From assembly GCA_028564675.1 (NCBI GenBank), contig JAOVVO010000308.1:26389-90388 (forward strand): DNA of 64,000 nt, read 5' to 3'. Below the pieces are notes generated by a model that saw only the letters and a program-made list of their open reading frames with translations, had not been told where the DNA came from and searched no databases. This stretch comes from Onchocerca lupi. Lineage: Eukaryota; Nematoda; Chromadorea; Rhabditida; Onchocercidae. A program made the position numbers and the translations under genes. The first letter of the stretch is position 1. Each line of letters opens with the position of its first letter. Shown here piece by piece: positions 27,401-38,720 of this stretch.

Positions 27401-30400
27401 GTTTTACTATTTAAAATTAGCAAATTGAAATATACTTTTGGGGAATGTATGAAATGAGTCGTCTCACGATTACTTCTCACTAATAAATCACATTCTGAAC
27501 CACGTAAATGTGTTATTCCTAATTGATTATTCATCATTTTTAAAACATCCACATAACGATTTGAGAATTCGTAATCCAATGAATATCTATAACAACAACA
27601 ACAACAATGATAAATGACAACAATAGGAATGACAAAAATTGATAATTTACTTATTTGAATAGAATGAAAATGAAGTTTAACAATACGAATATCTACAGCA
27701 TTAACAACAATAATAATGAAAAAAGTCGATAATTAACATATTTGAATAAAGCAAAAATGAAATTTGACAAAATAAGTAAAATAAACTGAAATTTCTACCC
27801 GCGTGGATCAGCTTTAGCTGGACTTGTCGTATTAAATTCAATAAATGCACTTGGCCCAAATGAATAAATTACCATACGTTGTTGTAAGCCACACATTTTT
27901 CGAATAATTGGATGTTTATTATTTGGACCATCATAAACTGTTAATGAATCATATGGACAACTATAAAATTTTCTCTTAATTACTTTAGTTTTTTTCCATA
28001 CAAATTTTAGCAATATATCGATCGAATAAATGATAATAGTAGCAATTTTATTAAATTATTGATTGAAACAAAAAATTTGACTTGACTTACTGTTCTCCAC
28101 CAAAATAAATATCAAAATCACGAAAAAGTAGACGAATACGTTGATTCGTTCTACCACTGAGCAAATAAGTACAACGAAAATTCTAAAAAAAAAGAAAAAA
28201 TTTTAAATCATATTAAAATAAAAAAAAATAAGAACTATAAGATTTAATTTTAGATTATTCTTTTTTTTCCAGATGTCATTATAACTTGATGAAAATTTGC
28301 ATGACTTGCATATTAAATCATTAGCAATGTCTGACTTTAACTTATTTAATTTTGATATATAAATTAAGTATTGATGGAAAATACGTACAACTTAATATCG
28401 TCACAAAGGACTGATCAAATTTCTAATTTCAGAAATTTAGTATTTATGTTTAAATATTGCGTATTTTCCATGATTTTTTGAATAAAAACTTATAACTGTA
28501 TGGATTCATTGTTATTTATGTGTCCATAAATCATTATTAATTGTAATTTCAATTTTTATTTGTGCATAAAGAATAATTCGTTCATGTATGAATTAATTTT
28601 AATTTATTATAGTTCATCAGATATTTTGACTTTAACTATTGCCAATTTCTGTTCATTTGGAATCAAAAGGTCAAAGGTAGTCGAAAACTAACTTTTGGAT
28701 ATGTTCCTGGATAAGTGGGCGAAAGTATCGATCCGCGTTTTCTAAAAAAAAAAAAATTGAACTTTTTTTTTTCTTTTGATTTTTTACTTTATATTTGCAT
28801 TTCACTTATTGTATATTTTTTAGAAGATTTGTCCAGAAATATATTTTCCATCGACAGTCGAACTTTTTTAAATTAATCAATTTTTTTCACAAATCAAAGA
28901 ATATGTTGATCATACGAATGATGAAATCTGTGCATTCACTTAAACTTATTCATTAATAATATTTTAATGAGAACAACTATAGAATTTTTTTGCATTAATT
29001 GATTAAATGATCAACATATCCTTTTGAAAACTTGTTATTTTTCATGAGTTTAATTTGTGAGAATATCAATTAATGCAATGTTTCGTGAAAATTTGCGAAA
29101 CTTAATTACATGAAGAAATTCAACAGGCGAATGGTTTACCTAAGTTTTGAATCGATCACAAAATCACATTTACTTGATGGTACTTTCTCACCCACCTGAT
29201 AAGGTGCTGAAATAAGATGTAAAATTGAATTTAATGTTTTATCGGATATGAAAAAATATAAAAAGTCTTTTTTATTGAAAAAATTTTGAGAAAACTTTTA
29301 AAAATGAAAATTTCATCAAATTATACAAATTTTTATCATTTAATGAACAATTGATGTTGTTTATGGTGATAAGTCAAAACTATTGCAATCATATTTTACG
29401 ACAAGAAAAAATTCATTGTCTTCTTTTTTTTTTTTTCAGACAGCCAACGATGTATGTCATAATTTTGAAATGTTCGGTTGAATCTTTGGCAAAAAATAAA
29501 TAAGTGAAAATAATTTATGAAAGCATTTTCTAGGGAATGTTAAACAATAATTTAACTTTATCTGCAAGAAGAGTGGAAGGCAAATAATTTGTATTTGCAC
29601 AATTTAATTTAAGCAAATCTAACATATTTTGTTTTCCTTGCTTAGTTCTCAAATACTTTTGACCCATCACCCATTCTTGTAGTTTTAATCATTTATCGAT
29701 CTAATCATTATTTTCTATATTATTGTCGGAAAATCCGGAAACTTTGTAAAATATAAAATATTTTGTAGAAGAACTTGTAATATTTCTCAGTCAAATGAAT
29801 CATTCATTCATCATATCTTGTTCTTCAGTCTGACACAAAAGCCTTTGTTCTCTCTCATCTTCCGATCTGCTAAAGCTTGTGTGCATTGTCTAAAATGTTG
29901 CAAATCATGTTAGTTTGTCAGGAATGTTGTAAAGACTAAAGCTTGTATGCATTTTTAAAAATTGTAGGCATTGTTTACTTATTCTTTGCCCTGATGAGCA
30001 AACTTTTCTATAACATATTGTTAATCATCGCCCATTACAAGACCAAAGATTATCGATTTAAGAAGGAGCTCGTGGTAATGAGATCAATAGTAACTCATCA
30101 ATCAATTCAACTCACTCGTCAATCAATATCCTCCACTTCAATCCAACTCACCTATATTCATTCCATCTCTACTACAACCAAGCGATCAACTGCAATCGTG
30201 ATATTATCTGGCTTTATTCTATTTTATAACATAGATGAAGAATCAATCCTCCGTTAACCAATAAAATTTTTCTCACCAAAATTCATCTCTGTTATAGTAA
30301 AAAAAATTTTTTCCAAAAATTATTAGCATTAGTTCCCGATATTTTTAATTAAAAATTATTCAAAATTTAAAAATATTTAATGTAAATTTAACCATCAGAT

Positions 30401-33400
30401 ATGAAAGCATAATGGCCACGAAATTTTAGACCATTCCGTTGATTCGATGCAGCTCTTGAATGAAATACTAATACTATAACACGATTTAAACTGAAAAAAA
30501 TGAAACAAAATTATTAAATTTCAAGTTAAAAAACATACTTCGATTAATGTTGAAGTTTAATAAAAGTATTTTGAAAAGTTAAAGTTAATAAAATTGCAAA
30601 TAATTTTGTGGGCAAAACGAAATAAAAAATGAAAATGAATTGTCTGAAAAGTAAAGATAATGGAAAAAATAATTTTTCAGATAGTTTTCTCTTTAAAAAA
30701 AAATCATGCTTATTTATTCACCAATTCTACTCATTTAATAATTTTAAACTTCGTATTATACAATCTTAAAATTCAATTTTCGATGAAGCTTCTTTACCCT
30801 ATATCTTATATAACGTAATTTAATTGAATAATTGAAAAATTAACAAATAATTTCTTTTTTTTCATTTATAAAAAATGACAGAATTACCTTATCCTAACAT
30901 ATGGTGATACACTACCACAATAGCGACCACCAAAAGAAGCAGAAAGTAAATCATCATCAGGCTCTTCTAATTCCGAATATATATCAACATATTCAGTTTC
31001 ACAACTAAATAAAAATTTTCAAATTTAAAACAATCAACTTTATTTGAAAATTTATGCTTGTTTAATCACAAATTGTCCGAAAATTAAACTTCAAGATACC
31101 ATTTAATTGTCTCAAAATTTATATTATGCTATCTTGAAATTTAGTTTCTGATGAAGCTTTCTTATTTCACACCTCATAATTTAATTTTATTTAATTAATA
31201 AGTGTGAAAATTTTTTTTACCTATTTTAGAATCAACATTAAATTTTATAGCAATTAAATTTCGCTTAAAAAAAAGTTTGCTAAATTTTAATTTTACATCG
31301 AAATTTCATCTATCTATTTATACTTTTTTACGTGAAAGGTGAGAAAAAAGGAAGTATAACTTACTTGCCAGTCGTTCCGGCTAAGAGAAATTGATCAAAA
31401 TTAAGTTTTACTCGTTGTTTTGGAGCCGCAACAAACGTGTATATACACTGCAATTTTAAAATTTAATCGATATTCAAAAAATTAATTTCTAATGTTTGAT
31501 AAAATTCGAAAAATACTCTTTTGTAAGAAAAAAAAAAAAAAAAACTCGTTTGTAAGTCAATAACCTGAATTTCGATACGTAAAAGAAGCTTAGCACTTGA
31601 AATTGTGATTTAAAAAAATTGTTCTTACTTGCAAATTTTTTGGACCTTCCGGTCGTGAAATTTGTTCGGAAATGGTAGCTGGAGGTGGCAACATCGGTAA
31701 TTGAAATTCACCTTCCGTAGTAGATGAATCGAAGATATGGTCACATTCTAAAGCTTACTCACTATTCTACTGTATTTTACCGTAATTTCATGGTACTGAT
31801 GATGCTTCATTGTTATATTTTTTGATGATAGGGAATGGATAGATATTTCAATTATAAAATAAAGCATCATTTCAATTCTAATACTTACTGCTTCCTTAAA
31901 GCTTTATTCCAATTCTGATGAAAGAATTACTTCAATTCTGATCGTTATTTCCTTAATTAAAGTTTTATTTTGATTCTAATAAAGTTTTCTTTCAATTCTG
32001 ATTGCTACCTCTTTCCATTTCTTCAATAAAGACGATAAGTATTCCAATTATAAAGTTAAGCATTATTTCAATTCTGATAGTTGCTTCCTTACTTGAAGCA
32101 ATTACTCCTTCCTCAGAGCTTTAATTTAATTCCGATAAAGCAATATTTCAATTCTGATGGTTGCTTCTTTCCTTCTTTCAATAAATATTTCTATGTGTGC
32201 ATGTGTTTTAGGCCTTAATTCATTTATGGAAAACTTTTCCATAAGCAAGAAACCAATATAATGCCTTTTTTTTCTTTCATTAATAACATAAAAATTGGCA
32301 ATGATCCTTATTATTTGAATAATTATTCTTCTAAAACAAATAATTAAATTTCATAGACTTACTCTTCGTATGATAGGACACCTTTGAGCCAGAAAATCAT
32401 AATAAGCACCAGAAGGCATACAATAATACAGGTAAATAATAGCGCAAAAAGAATATCACAGTCCAAACTTCGACAAAATGAGCAATCTTCTTTCAATTCT
32501 TTCTTTTTTTCATAATTTAACAAATTAATTCGAGCTTCTAATACATGTTCCAATGTGCGCATTTGCGCCATTCTTTTTTTTTTTTTTGAATAGCAAATAA
32601 GATAGATAGAATTTGTTTTCAAAACTTTCTCATTCTTTCTTTCATTTTATTTTGCAAATAAATTAACTGAAAGATAACGATAATATTAAGATTAAAGAAT
32701 CAAAACATCAAGTTATTTAAAATAATTGCATAAATGTAAATAATTAATGATACAAATATGATAATTAATGGATGAAAAAAGTTAAAAAAAAAAAAGGAAA
32801 TAAAATAAAGTAAAATGAAATAAAAAAGAGGAATATGAATTAGAATGGTAAAGAATTATTTCATAAAGAGAATTTTCGAATTTTTCACTTTTTTTTTTTT
32901 TTTTTTTGATAATTCTGAGTAAAAGTTTTTGAATTTCACTTTAAAAAAAAAAAAGTTTATCAGTGGAACTCAGTACGGAAAAATTAAACACTTAAAGATT
33001 GAAATTTGAGATTCAGATATATGATACAATGAAGGTGAAAAAGATTTTCAATGAAGCGAAATAACTCAACAAATTTTGCACTTTTTTTCATAAGCAATTT
33101 GAATTTAGTAAAATTTAATAATTTGCTGCTTGGAAGTAATAAATCAAACATCTTTAAAAGGATAATGATCGGATAAAAGAAAATTAATGAAATTGTTATT
33201 TAGAGTTCTGAAATCTCGAAATTTTTTTCAATTTTTCAACAAAAAATTTTACAAATGATATTAAATAGTTGTAAAAAAATTTTTTATTTATCTTGATAAA
33301 AACTATCCAGCCGATCGTTTGATGATATAATTCGAAAATTTCGTAAAATTTTTCTGATTTTTTAGTTCTGGTTTTTTTTTTTTTTGTTGGTTTAATTAAT

Positions 33401-36263
33401 TAATGTCAAATATTTTTGGTTAGTGAATCATTTATTGTGAGATATGTGATCGATCATTGATCTAATTGATTGAATCAATTATTGAAGCTAAATATAGAAT
33501 GCAGTAATAAGGATCATAATTTTAATAAAATCATTATCATAATCATGATTGTGTCAAAATTGTTATTCTAATCGTGATTATATCAAATCACTATTACAAT
33601 AATGATGTCATTTACGACGATGAAATAATCGCATAATTTTGTGAACAGCTGCTCATTGAGGTTTATTGAATGTGATGGAAGTGTTAGTATTGTGCAGTTT
33701 AAATTTATTATTTACATTTGCTGTGATAAAATCGATCAAATTTTATATCTTTAAACTAATTATAATATTCATTTAAGTAGCATTAAATTAATAGATTTTT
33801 CGATTTAAAGTTTTTATTTTACACATTACTTCATAAGCCATATGATAGCATGGAGAAAGTAACAAAATTTAAATGTAATTAAATCCGTAAAAATTCATAT
33901 CCATTCCTATCAATATGTCTTAAAATATTATCTAAATTTAATTTCCATTGCACATACATTGTAGTGAAAAAAATTTAGATTCATTTAAATTCAATCAAAT
34001 TCAATTTAGATTCATTTGAATTCATTTAAATTTTAATATTATTATCAAAGTTTGATAAAAACAATACCTGACAATAATGTAGATCAGATCATCATTTCAT
34101 AAATGTCATTAGCCTAATTTACAGTATTTTATACAGTTTTAAGTTTCAAGAAAATAATTTTCAGCAAGTCCTACCACAGTGACAAACTTTTTTTTTTTTC
34201 ATATTAAGCAGTAATGATCAATAAAGTAGCTATTATTAAAAGAAAAAGTTTAATGAAATTATTTTAAAAAAAATTAGTCGGCTTGGATGATAAAGGTCCA
34301 ATGATGTTATTATTTCACCAAATCTTAATTAATTAATTAATGCGGACAATATGTGTATTATTTGAAAGAAAATCAAATTAAAATATTATATATTATTTGA
34401 TTGAAGATATTGACTTACTCAAGTGTTTTAATTAATTTAAATATTAATTAAAGATTTGATCTGCTAATTATCGTAATTATCGGAAAATAAATGATAGAAG
34501 GCATTTCATCATTTATTGAACGAAATTCTTGCACTTTCTCCATTTCCAAGTTATTTTTACATTGGAAACTTTCTTTTAAATGATGAATAATTTTATATTT
34601 ATGATTTGACTAATCGATTATCATTATAGATCCTATCATATTTAAAATACTGATTGATTGAATATTAGAGAAATAAAGATTTTTATTTTAGCAAGAATTA
34701 AATATTAAATAATTAAAAAGTATTTATAAATAATTTCAGACTATTCTACTAACATCAATGTGACTATTCGTTGTGAAAAGTTTCAAATATCCTAAGAAAA
34801 ATGAATTATCATTTTAAAAATTTAAAAAGCATTAGAAACAATAATCAAATAATGTTTATATAAATTAATTACCAATTAAAAAGATATGGATATTAAATTA
34901 GATTAGTTTAGCTATTTTCTTTTTATACTTGTATTGATTCAAAATTTCTTTTTTAATTAAATCATTTTAATCTAAGCTAACATATTATTTCTAAAATCTC
35001 ACTTACTCTTTATCCTTCTTTTTTTTTTTTTTTTTTTTTTTTTTGAAAAGAAAATGTAAATCTTTTAGAAATGAAAAAATTTTTAATTTTATCATTCTAG
35101 TATTGTAAGAATTTTGAGAAAAAACTGAACATACTTTCTACAATTTTTGAACTTTTCAACTTAATTTCAAAATTTAAATTTCAAAAATTTGTATAAAAAG
35201 AAGAAAAAGAAAATGATATTTATCGTTGTTGATGATGATTAAATCAATGAAGGCTTCATTTTAAAGTATATAAATATATAATCGTTTAAAGTGGATAAGC
35301 AAAGTTTGCTGATCAATGTATTACTAGATATCCGTTTAAACAAATTCATCACACCCTCTGCCTTGTCAACTGTCAATTTAAATTAAAACTGATTTGTCAG
35401 CTCAAGTTTAAATTCGGTGGACTTATTTAAATCGAAGTGAATCATCCCATTCCTACCATCAACAAATAAAATTCTTCAAAAGATATTTCTATTTTTTGTT
35501 ACTTTTAAAACATAAGATTTTAAAAAATTATTAAAAAAAAAAGAATTTGTTGTCTAGTATGTTGGAATAAAAAAAAAAAAAAGGAAATTTATATCGTTTA
35601 AAGCTAATTAAATCTGAATTTAATTCTAATTTACATTTCCATCATCATTTTTTTAGTCTAAATTATTTGTTAGTTTAATTATTTGAATATAAAAGATATT
35701 TGTTAGCAAGGATCTTGGAATAAAAAAAAATCAATTAATGCCTAAATAAAAGAAAACTTGTAACTAATTGAAATTGAATTTAATTTTAATTTACATCTCC
35801 ATTATCACTTTTTTAGTCCATAATATTTATTAACCTAATATAATTAAAAATTTATATTCGCAAAAAAGCAAGATATGAATACTTACATATGATAATGTAT
35901 GAATATTCCTTTTGATTTTAGAGAAAATAAAAACGAATAAATTATTTGAAATGAAAAATTTATAATCAAATACTACATATAACACTGAAGCATCACCATT
36001 GAAATATTCCAATAAATTTAATAAAAAATGATGATTAAAACATTAGAAAAATCGTGAATTTATAATTTAATTCATAGAAAATACAAATTAATTGATAATT
36101 TTATCAGTAGAAAAAAATGCAAATGAACTGGTAACTTTTCCATCTTTATCAGTAAACAAAAGATAAGCAACTTACGGAATACTATCTCGACATCACGTCC
36201 TTTTTCGTTATCATCTGCGTTACACCACGTGAATATGATAGGTAAAATAACGCTGAGTAACAT
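19065..36263 (-). CDS. lev-10: LEV-10-like receptor-clustering protein: 5 CUB + LDLa + TM
   Basis: C. elegans LEV-10 is a muscle transmembrane protein that clusters levamisole-sensitive acetylcholine receptors at synapses. I assemble 23 minus exons: 36263-36176, 31747-31629, 31447-31365, 31004-30888, 30490-30393, 29206-29140, 28741-28693, 28182-28091, 27960-27799, 27586-27436, 27008-26881, 26294-26146, 25258-25127, 24845-24751, 24597-24482, 23944-23877, 23737-23579, 23229-23090, 22805-22615, 22282-22206, 21543-21418, 19661-19445, 19248-19065. The total is 2808 nt, 935 residues. A signal peptide (MLLSVILPIIFTWCNA) precedes five CUB domains at about 30-168, 182-290, 325-478, 490-615 and 629-755. 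A six-cysteine LDLa domain (about 764-802) follows. The TM segment is at about 811-835, then a basic stop-transfer (KKDKRRRRAK) and a 100-residue tail. Domain order and length match LEV-10 rather than NETO proteins, which have two CUBs. Confidence 0.88.
19860..20400. repeat. Decayed short repeats in LEV-10 intron 21
   Basis: Variants of AATTGTAAAATTTATTACAAAC and TTTTTAAATATAAGACCAAATATTG recur at irregular 80-170 base spacing through this intron. They look like an old tandem duplication worn down by mutation. No coding signal lies within. Confidence 0.5.
20740..21020. repeat. Imperfect duplication in LEV-10 intron 21
   Basis: A block running TTTTCAAATT..AAATAT..AAAATTT..AAATCTTT, then TATTTT..ATATAGATATCAAAT, appears twice about 190-200 bases apart. 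Confidence 0.5.
24391..24467. repeat. A-rich tract of about 75 bases in a LEV-10 intron
   Basis: Two runs of consecutive A, broken only by CCC and a few T/C bases, lie just past the exon 15 donor (read as T on the gene strand). Length is probably polymorphic or affected by sequencing error. Open frames here are homopolymer artefacts. Confidence 0.8.
25840..26090. repeat. Imperfect duplication in LEV-10 intron 12
   Basis: The block TTGAATAACTTTAGATAAAC..TATTGTACGATAGTT recurs as TTGAATAATTGTGGATAAAC..TACTGTATGATGGTT about 130 bases later, followed in both by GCA(A/T)AAT(C/T)TTAAGTTT. Confidence 0.55.
29640..30260. other. Less A+T-rich intronic patch with a plus-strand open frame
   Basis: Within LEV-10 intron 5 a patch of different composition carries a 104-codon plus-strand frame (29943-30257). 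It also has two copies of TAAAGCTTGTRTGCAT, at about 29871 and 29937. The frame lacks recognisable motifs. It could be a fossil insertion or noncoding sequence. Confidence 0.25.
31830..32200. repeat. Degenerate repeat between EAT-18-like ORF and LEV-10 exon 2
   Basis: TTTCAATTCTGATRGTTGCTTCC and AATAAAG-type blocks recur about six times at 50-70 base spacing. It lies immediately 3' of the EAT-18-like stop codon, so it may be in that gene's 3' UTR or flank, inside LEV-10 intron 1. Confidence 0.55.
32359..32571 (-). CDS. eat-18: EAT-18-like small transmembrane protein nested in LEV-10 intron 1
   Basis: This single-exon frame encodes 70 residues, starting MAQMRTLEHVLEARINLLNY and ending WLKGVLSYEE at TAA. 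A charged 29-residue N-terminal part leads to a three-cysteine motif (DCSFCRSLDC). One strong membrane segment follows (about residues 40-60), then a very short tail. In C. elegans, EAT-18 is a roughly 71-residue single-pass protein needed for pharyngeal nicotinic transmission with EAT-2, and its gene lies within lev-10. Length, topology, strand and position all agree here. A GTAAGT overlaps the stop, but splicing from it (phase 2) into LEV-10 exon 2 would create an immediate stop, so this is not a LEV-10 exon. An upstream in-frame ATG at 32622 is less likely because it adds a lysine-rich homopolymer. The name rests on context and recall, not on an alignment. Confidence 0.75.
   Translation of the reverse strand: MAQMRTLEHVLEARINLLNYEKKKELKEDCSFCRSLDCDILFALLFTCIIVCLLVLIMIFWLKGVLSYEE
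35570..35840. repeat. Imperfect duplication of about 170 bases in LEV-10 intron 1
   Basis: CTAATTAAATCTGAATTTAA..TAATTTACAT..CCATCATC..TTTTTTAGTC recurs as CTAATTGAAATTGAATTTAA..TAATTTACAT..CCATTATC..TTTTTTAGTC. The first copy starts near 35605, the second near 35764. Confidence 0.6.
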
Positions 36264-37590
36264 TGCAGCGTGTCATTTGAATCACTATTACATTATTGTT
36301 TTTTACGTACCACACATCCTGAAATCACGTAAATACGTAAAAATAACGTACAGGAAAAAATAATGCGAAAAAACAAAATTTATGATATGAAATTTAAAAA
36401 ATTTTACTATCATAAATTATATATAATTTAATAAAATTTTAAGATTTCATTTACAATTTTGTATATTTCGTTTAAATTTTAGAAATTTTAAATTAAAATC
36501 AAAGAGTATCAATTGTTTGCAAACAAAAAAGAAAATTTCTTAATTTATTAATTTGTCACAGTAATTGTTGATTAGAAAGTTCATATTTTATTAGTAAAAT
36601 TTTGTATAAATTTTGGAAATATCTGATTTAAATCAAGAATTAATAGTTTTACGTTTTTCGTAAACACGAAGGAAAATTTTACGATTTTTTAATTTGTCAA
36701 AATAATTGTTGATTAAAAAGTTTGTATTTTATTGCTAACTTCAAGTGATAAATAATTGTAACTAAAGTGAAAAGAAATAAATGTAAAAATTTTTTTATGA
36801 TTTAAGCTAAAAATTTTGGAAACAAAAATAATCGTTTAGTTTCACTTGTGCCATACTACCAGATTTTTGATCAAAAATGTCGAGAAAAATCAAATTACAC
36901 AAAAATGGAAATATGATTCGAGAATTGGAAATATGAGCAGACAAAAATTTCACGATATAATTTCAAAATGTGTAATAAAAATCAAATGAAAGATTTTTTT
37001 TTTTTTCTTTTTTGCTGAGGAATTTTTTAGAATAAAGTATCGAGAGTGGATAAATGTTAAATCTTCTATTATCTGATTTCTCGAGACTCTCAAGACTATT
37101 AAATCAGCATTTTTGTCATTAATCTCTTTCTCGATTTACAAAAAAACAAAACCAATATGCACCATTATATCATTTCAAGGAATGTAATTTATTTTACGAT
37201 CAGATGAAAGAAGCATTTTGAAAAAAAAAAAAAAAAAAAGGAAGAAAGGAAGATAGCGCTAATTGGTTTAAAAGAATTATTCACACAAATCAATATGCTA
37301 GCAAACTTGTGTAAATGTTAAGAAGACTATCAGTGCTTTTCATTAGATTTTTTGTAGGATTAAACAAATTTTTTATTTAATTCAACAAATTATTTAATAT
37401 GAAAATTTTTCATATAACAAATGAAAAAAAGCAAAATGTTAACCAAAAAAAATTTTAAATAAATTGTATGAAGGATTTTGTATAAAAATTATTCAAAATA
37501 TTTTGGAATGTAAACAAAAGAAAAGAATATATGAACAGAGAAGAAAAATAAACATCTTTTTTGATATGTATATGTAAAGAAACATGAAAT
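36264..37590. other. Upstream flank of the LEV-10-like gene
   Basis: This is likely to hold the promoter of the LEV-10/EAT-18 pair, but I cannot point to a specific site. It contains an imperfect duplication of about 160 bases. TAATTTGTCACAGTAATTGT (near 36550) is echoed by TAATTTGTCAAAATAATTGT (near 36690), both followed by TGATTAGAAAG or TGATTAAAAAG. No exon was recognised. Confidence 0.4.
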
Positions 37591-37614
37591 TTTCAATAAT
37601 ATTTTTATTGTGAT

Positions 37615-38010
37615 CATATAAACATGATGAGTGAATGATATTAATAATAATGATAATACTAAAATATAAATGACTATATAATGATAATGAATTATCAATA
37701 TTGATAATAATAATAATGATGATATACAAATATTTATAACAAAAATAAAAGTAATAATAGCAATAATAATAGAAAAAAATGTAAAAAACACGAGATGACC
37801 ATATAATAATGATGTATGAATAATATTATTAATAACAGCAATAATAATGATAATAATAATCCCTTATGAGAGAGTAGAATAGAGGATGATGATACTACAG
37901 CGTCGAATGAATAATGTTAATGATAATGATAATGATATAATTATTGTAACGATAATGATAATGATAATGGTAATAATAACATAATAACAATAATAATAAT
38001 TATAATAACA
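37615..38010. repeat. Degenerate ATAATGAT microsatellite region
   Basis: Long runs of ATAATAATAATGATAAT-type trinucleotide and hexanucleotide variants occur in two blocks around a non-repetitive island at about 37865-37905. Open frames on either strand are repeat translations. Confidence 0.75.
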
Positions 38011-38039
38011 ATACTAACTGAGAAAGATATAATGGAAGA

Positions 38040-38300
38040 AAATGTTGAGGGGAACAGCCGTTGTGTTTGCTACATATCTCACCTCACTCTCGATGAACAA
38101 GGCTAGGATGGAAGATGGATGAGTTTGAGGATATGGGAGGGAAGAGATATGTATCATCCACCACCATATCATATCATATCATCAAATATCTCTCTGATCT
38201 GGTTTTTGGTATCATTAATCATCGATGATAAGTTCCCAATCAATGCCTAAACCTCAAAACCTTTTCATGACTTTTTCTCATTTTCAACCATTCAAGTGTC
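38040..38300. other. G+C-richer intergenic island with ATATC repeats
   Basis: About 250 bases stand out from their surroundings by composition (AGGGGAACAGCCGTTGTG; GATGGAAGATGGATGAG). They include an ATATC pentamer repeated three or four times (about 38166-38180) and a purine-rich to pyrimidine-rich switch. No open frame of note crosses it. It may be regulatory or a noncoding exon; function is unknown. Confidence 0.3.
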
Positions 38301-38329
38301 AACTTATGTCAATTAATACAAAGAGCAAA

Positions 38330-38720
38330 GTGAAGAAGAAAGGCGAAAAACAAGTTTGATTTTTGAAATTTAAATAAAGAAGAAAAGAAAAACCTTCGAA
38401 ATTAAATGAAGCAAGCAATAATAATAATAATTGATTTATAGGAAAGTGAAGAGAAGAGAAAAATAAGTTTAAATACTGAAATTTAAACAGAAAAAAAAAA
38501 GCTTTGGGAATAATTGAAACAAGTTATAATAATAGCAATTGATTTAATTGTTTCAACAAAAAGAAAAAAATCATACTTATATTTTAAAAATTTCACAATT
38601 TAAACAGAAAAAAGAAACTTTTGAAACTTATTGAAGCAAATAATAACAATGGTAATAATCGATTCATTCTTTTCAACAATAAAAAGAAAGCATACTTATA
38701 ATTTAAAATTTATTCCATAT
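38330..38720. repeat. Three imperfect copies of a 120-150 base unit
   Basis: Each copy runs roughly ACTGAAATTTAAACAGAAAAAA, then a CTTTGRRA..ATTGAARCAA block, then TAATAATAR.AATTGATT. They lie at about 38360, 38475 and 38595. Confidence 0.55.

Noticed and set aside
29943..30257. 104-codon plus-strand frame in a LEV-10 intron
   Set aside because: No motif, no splice context, low-complexity Ser/Thr/Gln content. Kept only as a compositional patch.
32341..32622. Using the EAT-18-like frame as a LEV-10 coding exon
   Set aside because: Its possible donor is phase 2, whereas LEV-10 exon 2 needs phase 1; joining them gives an immediate stop. The signal-peptide exon at 36263 fits exactly.
37489..37791. 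Two overlapping Ile/Tyr-rich minus frames
   Set aside because: Translations of ATAATGAT microsatellite sequence.
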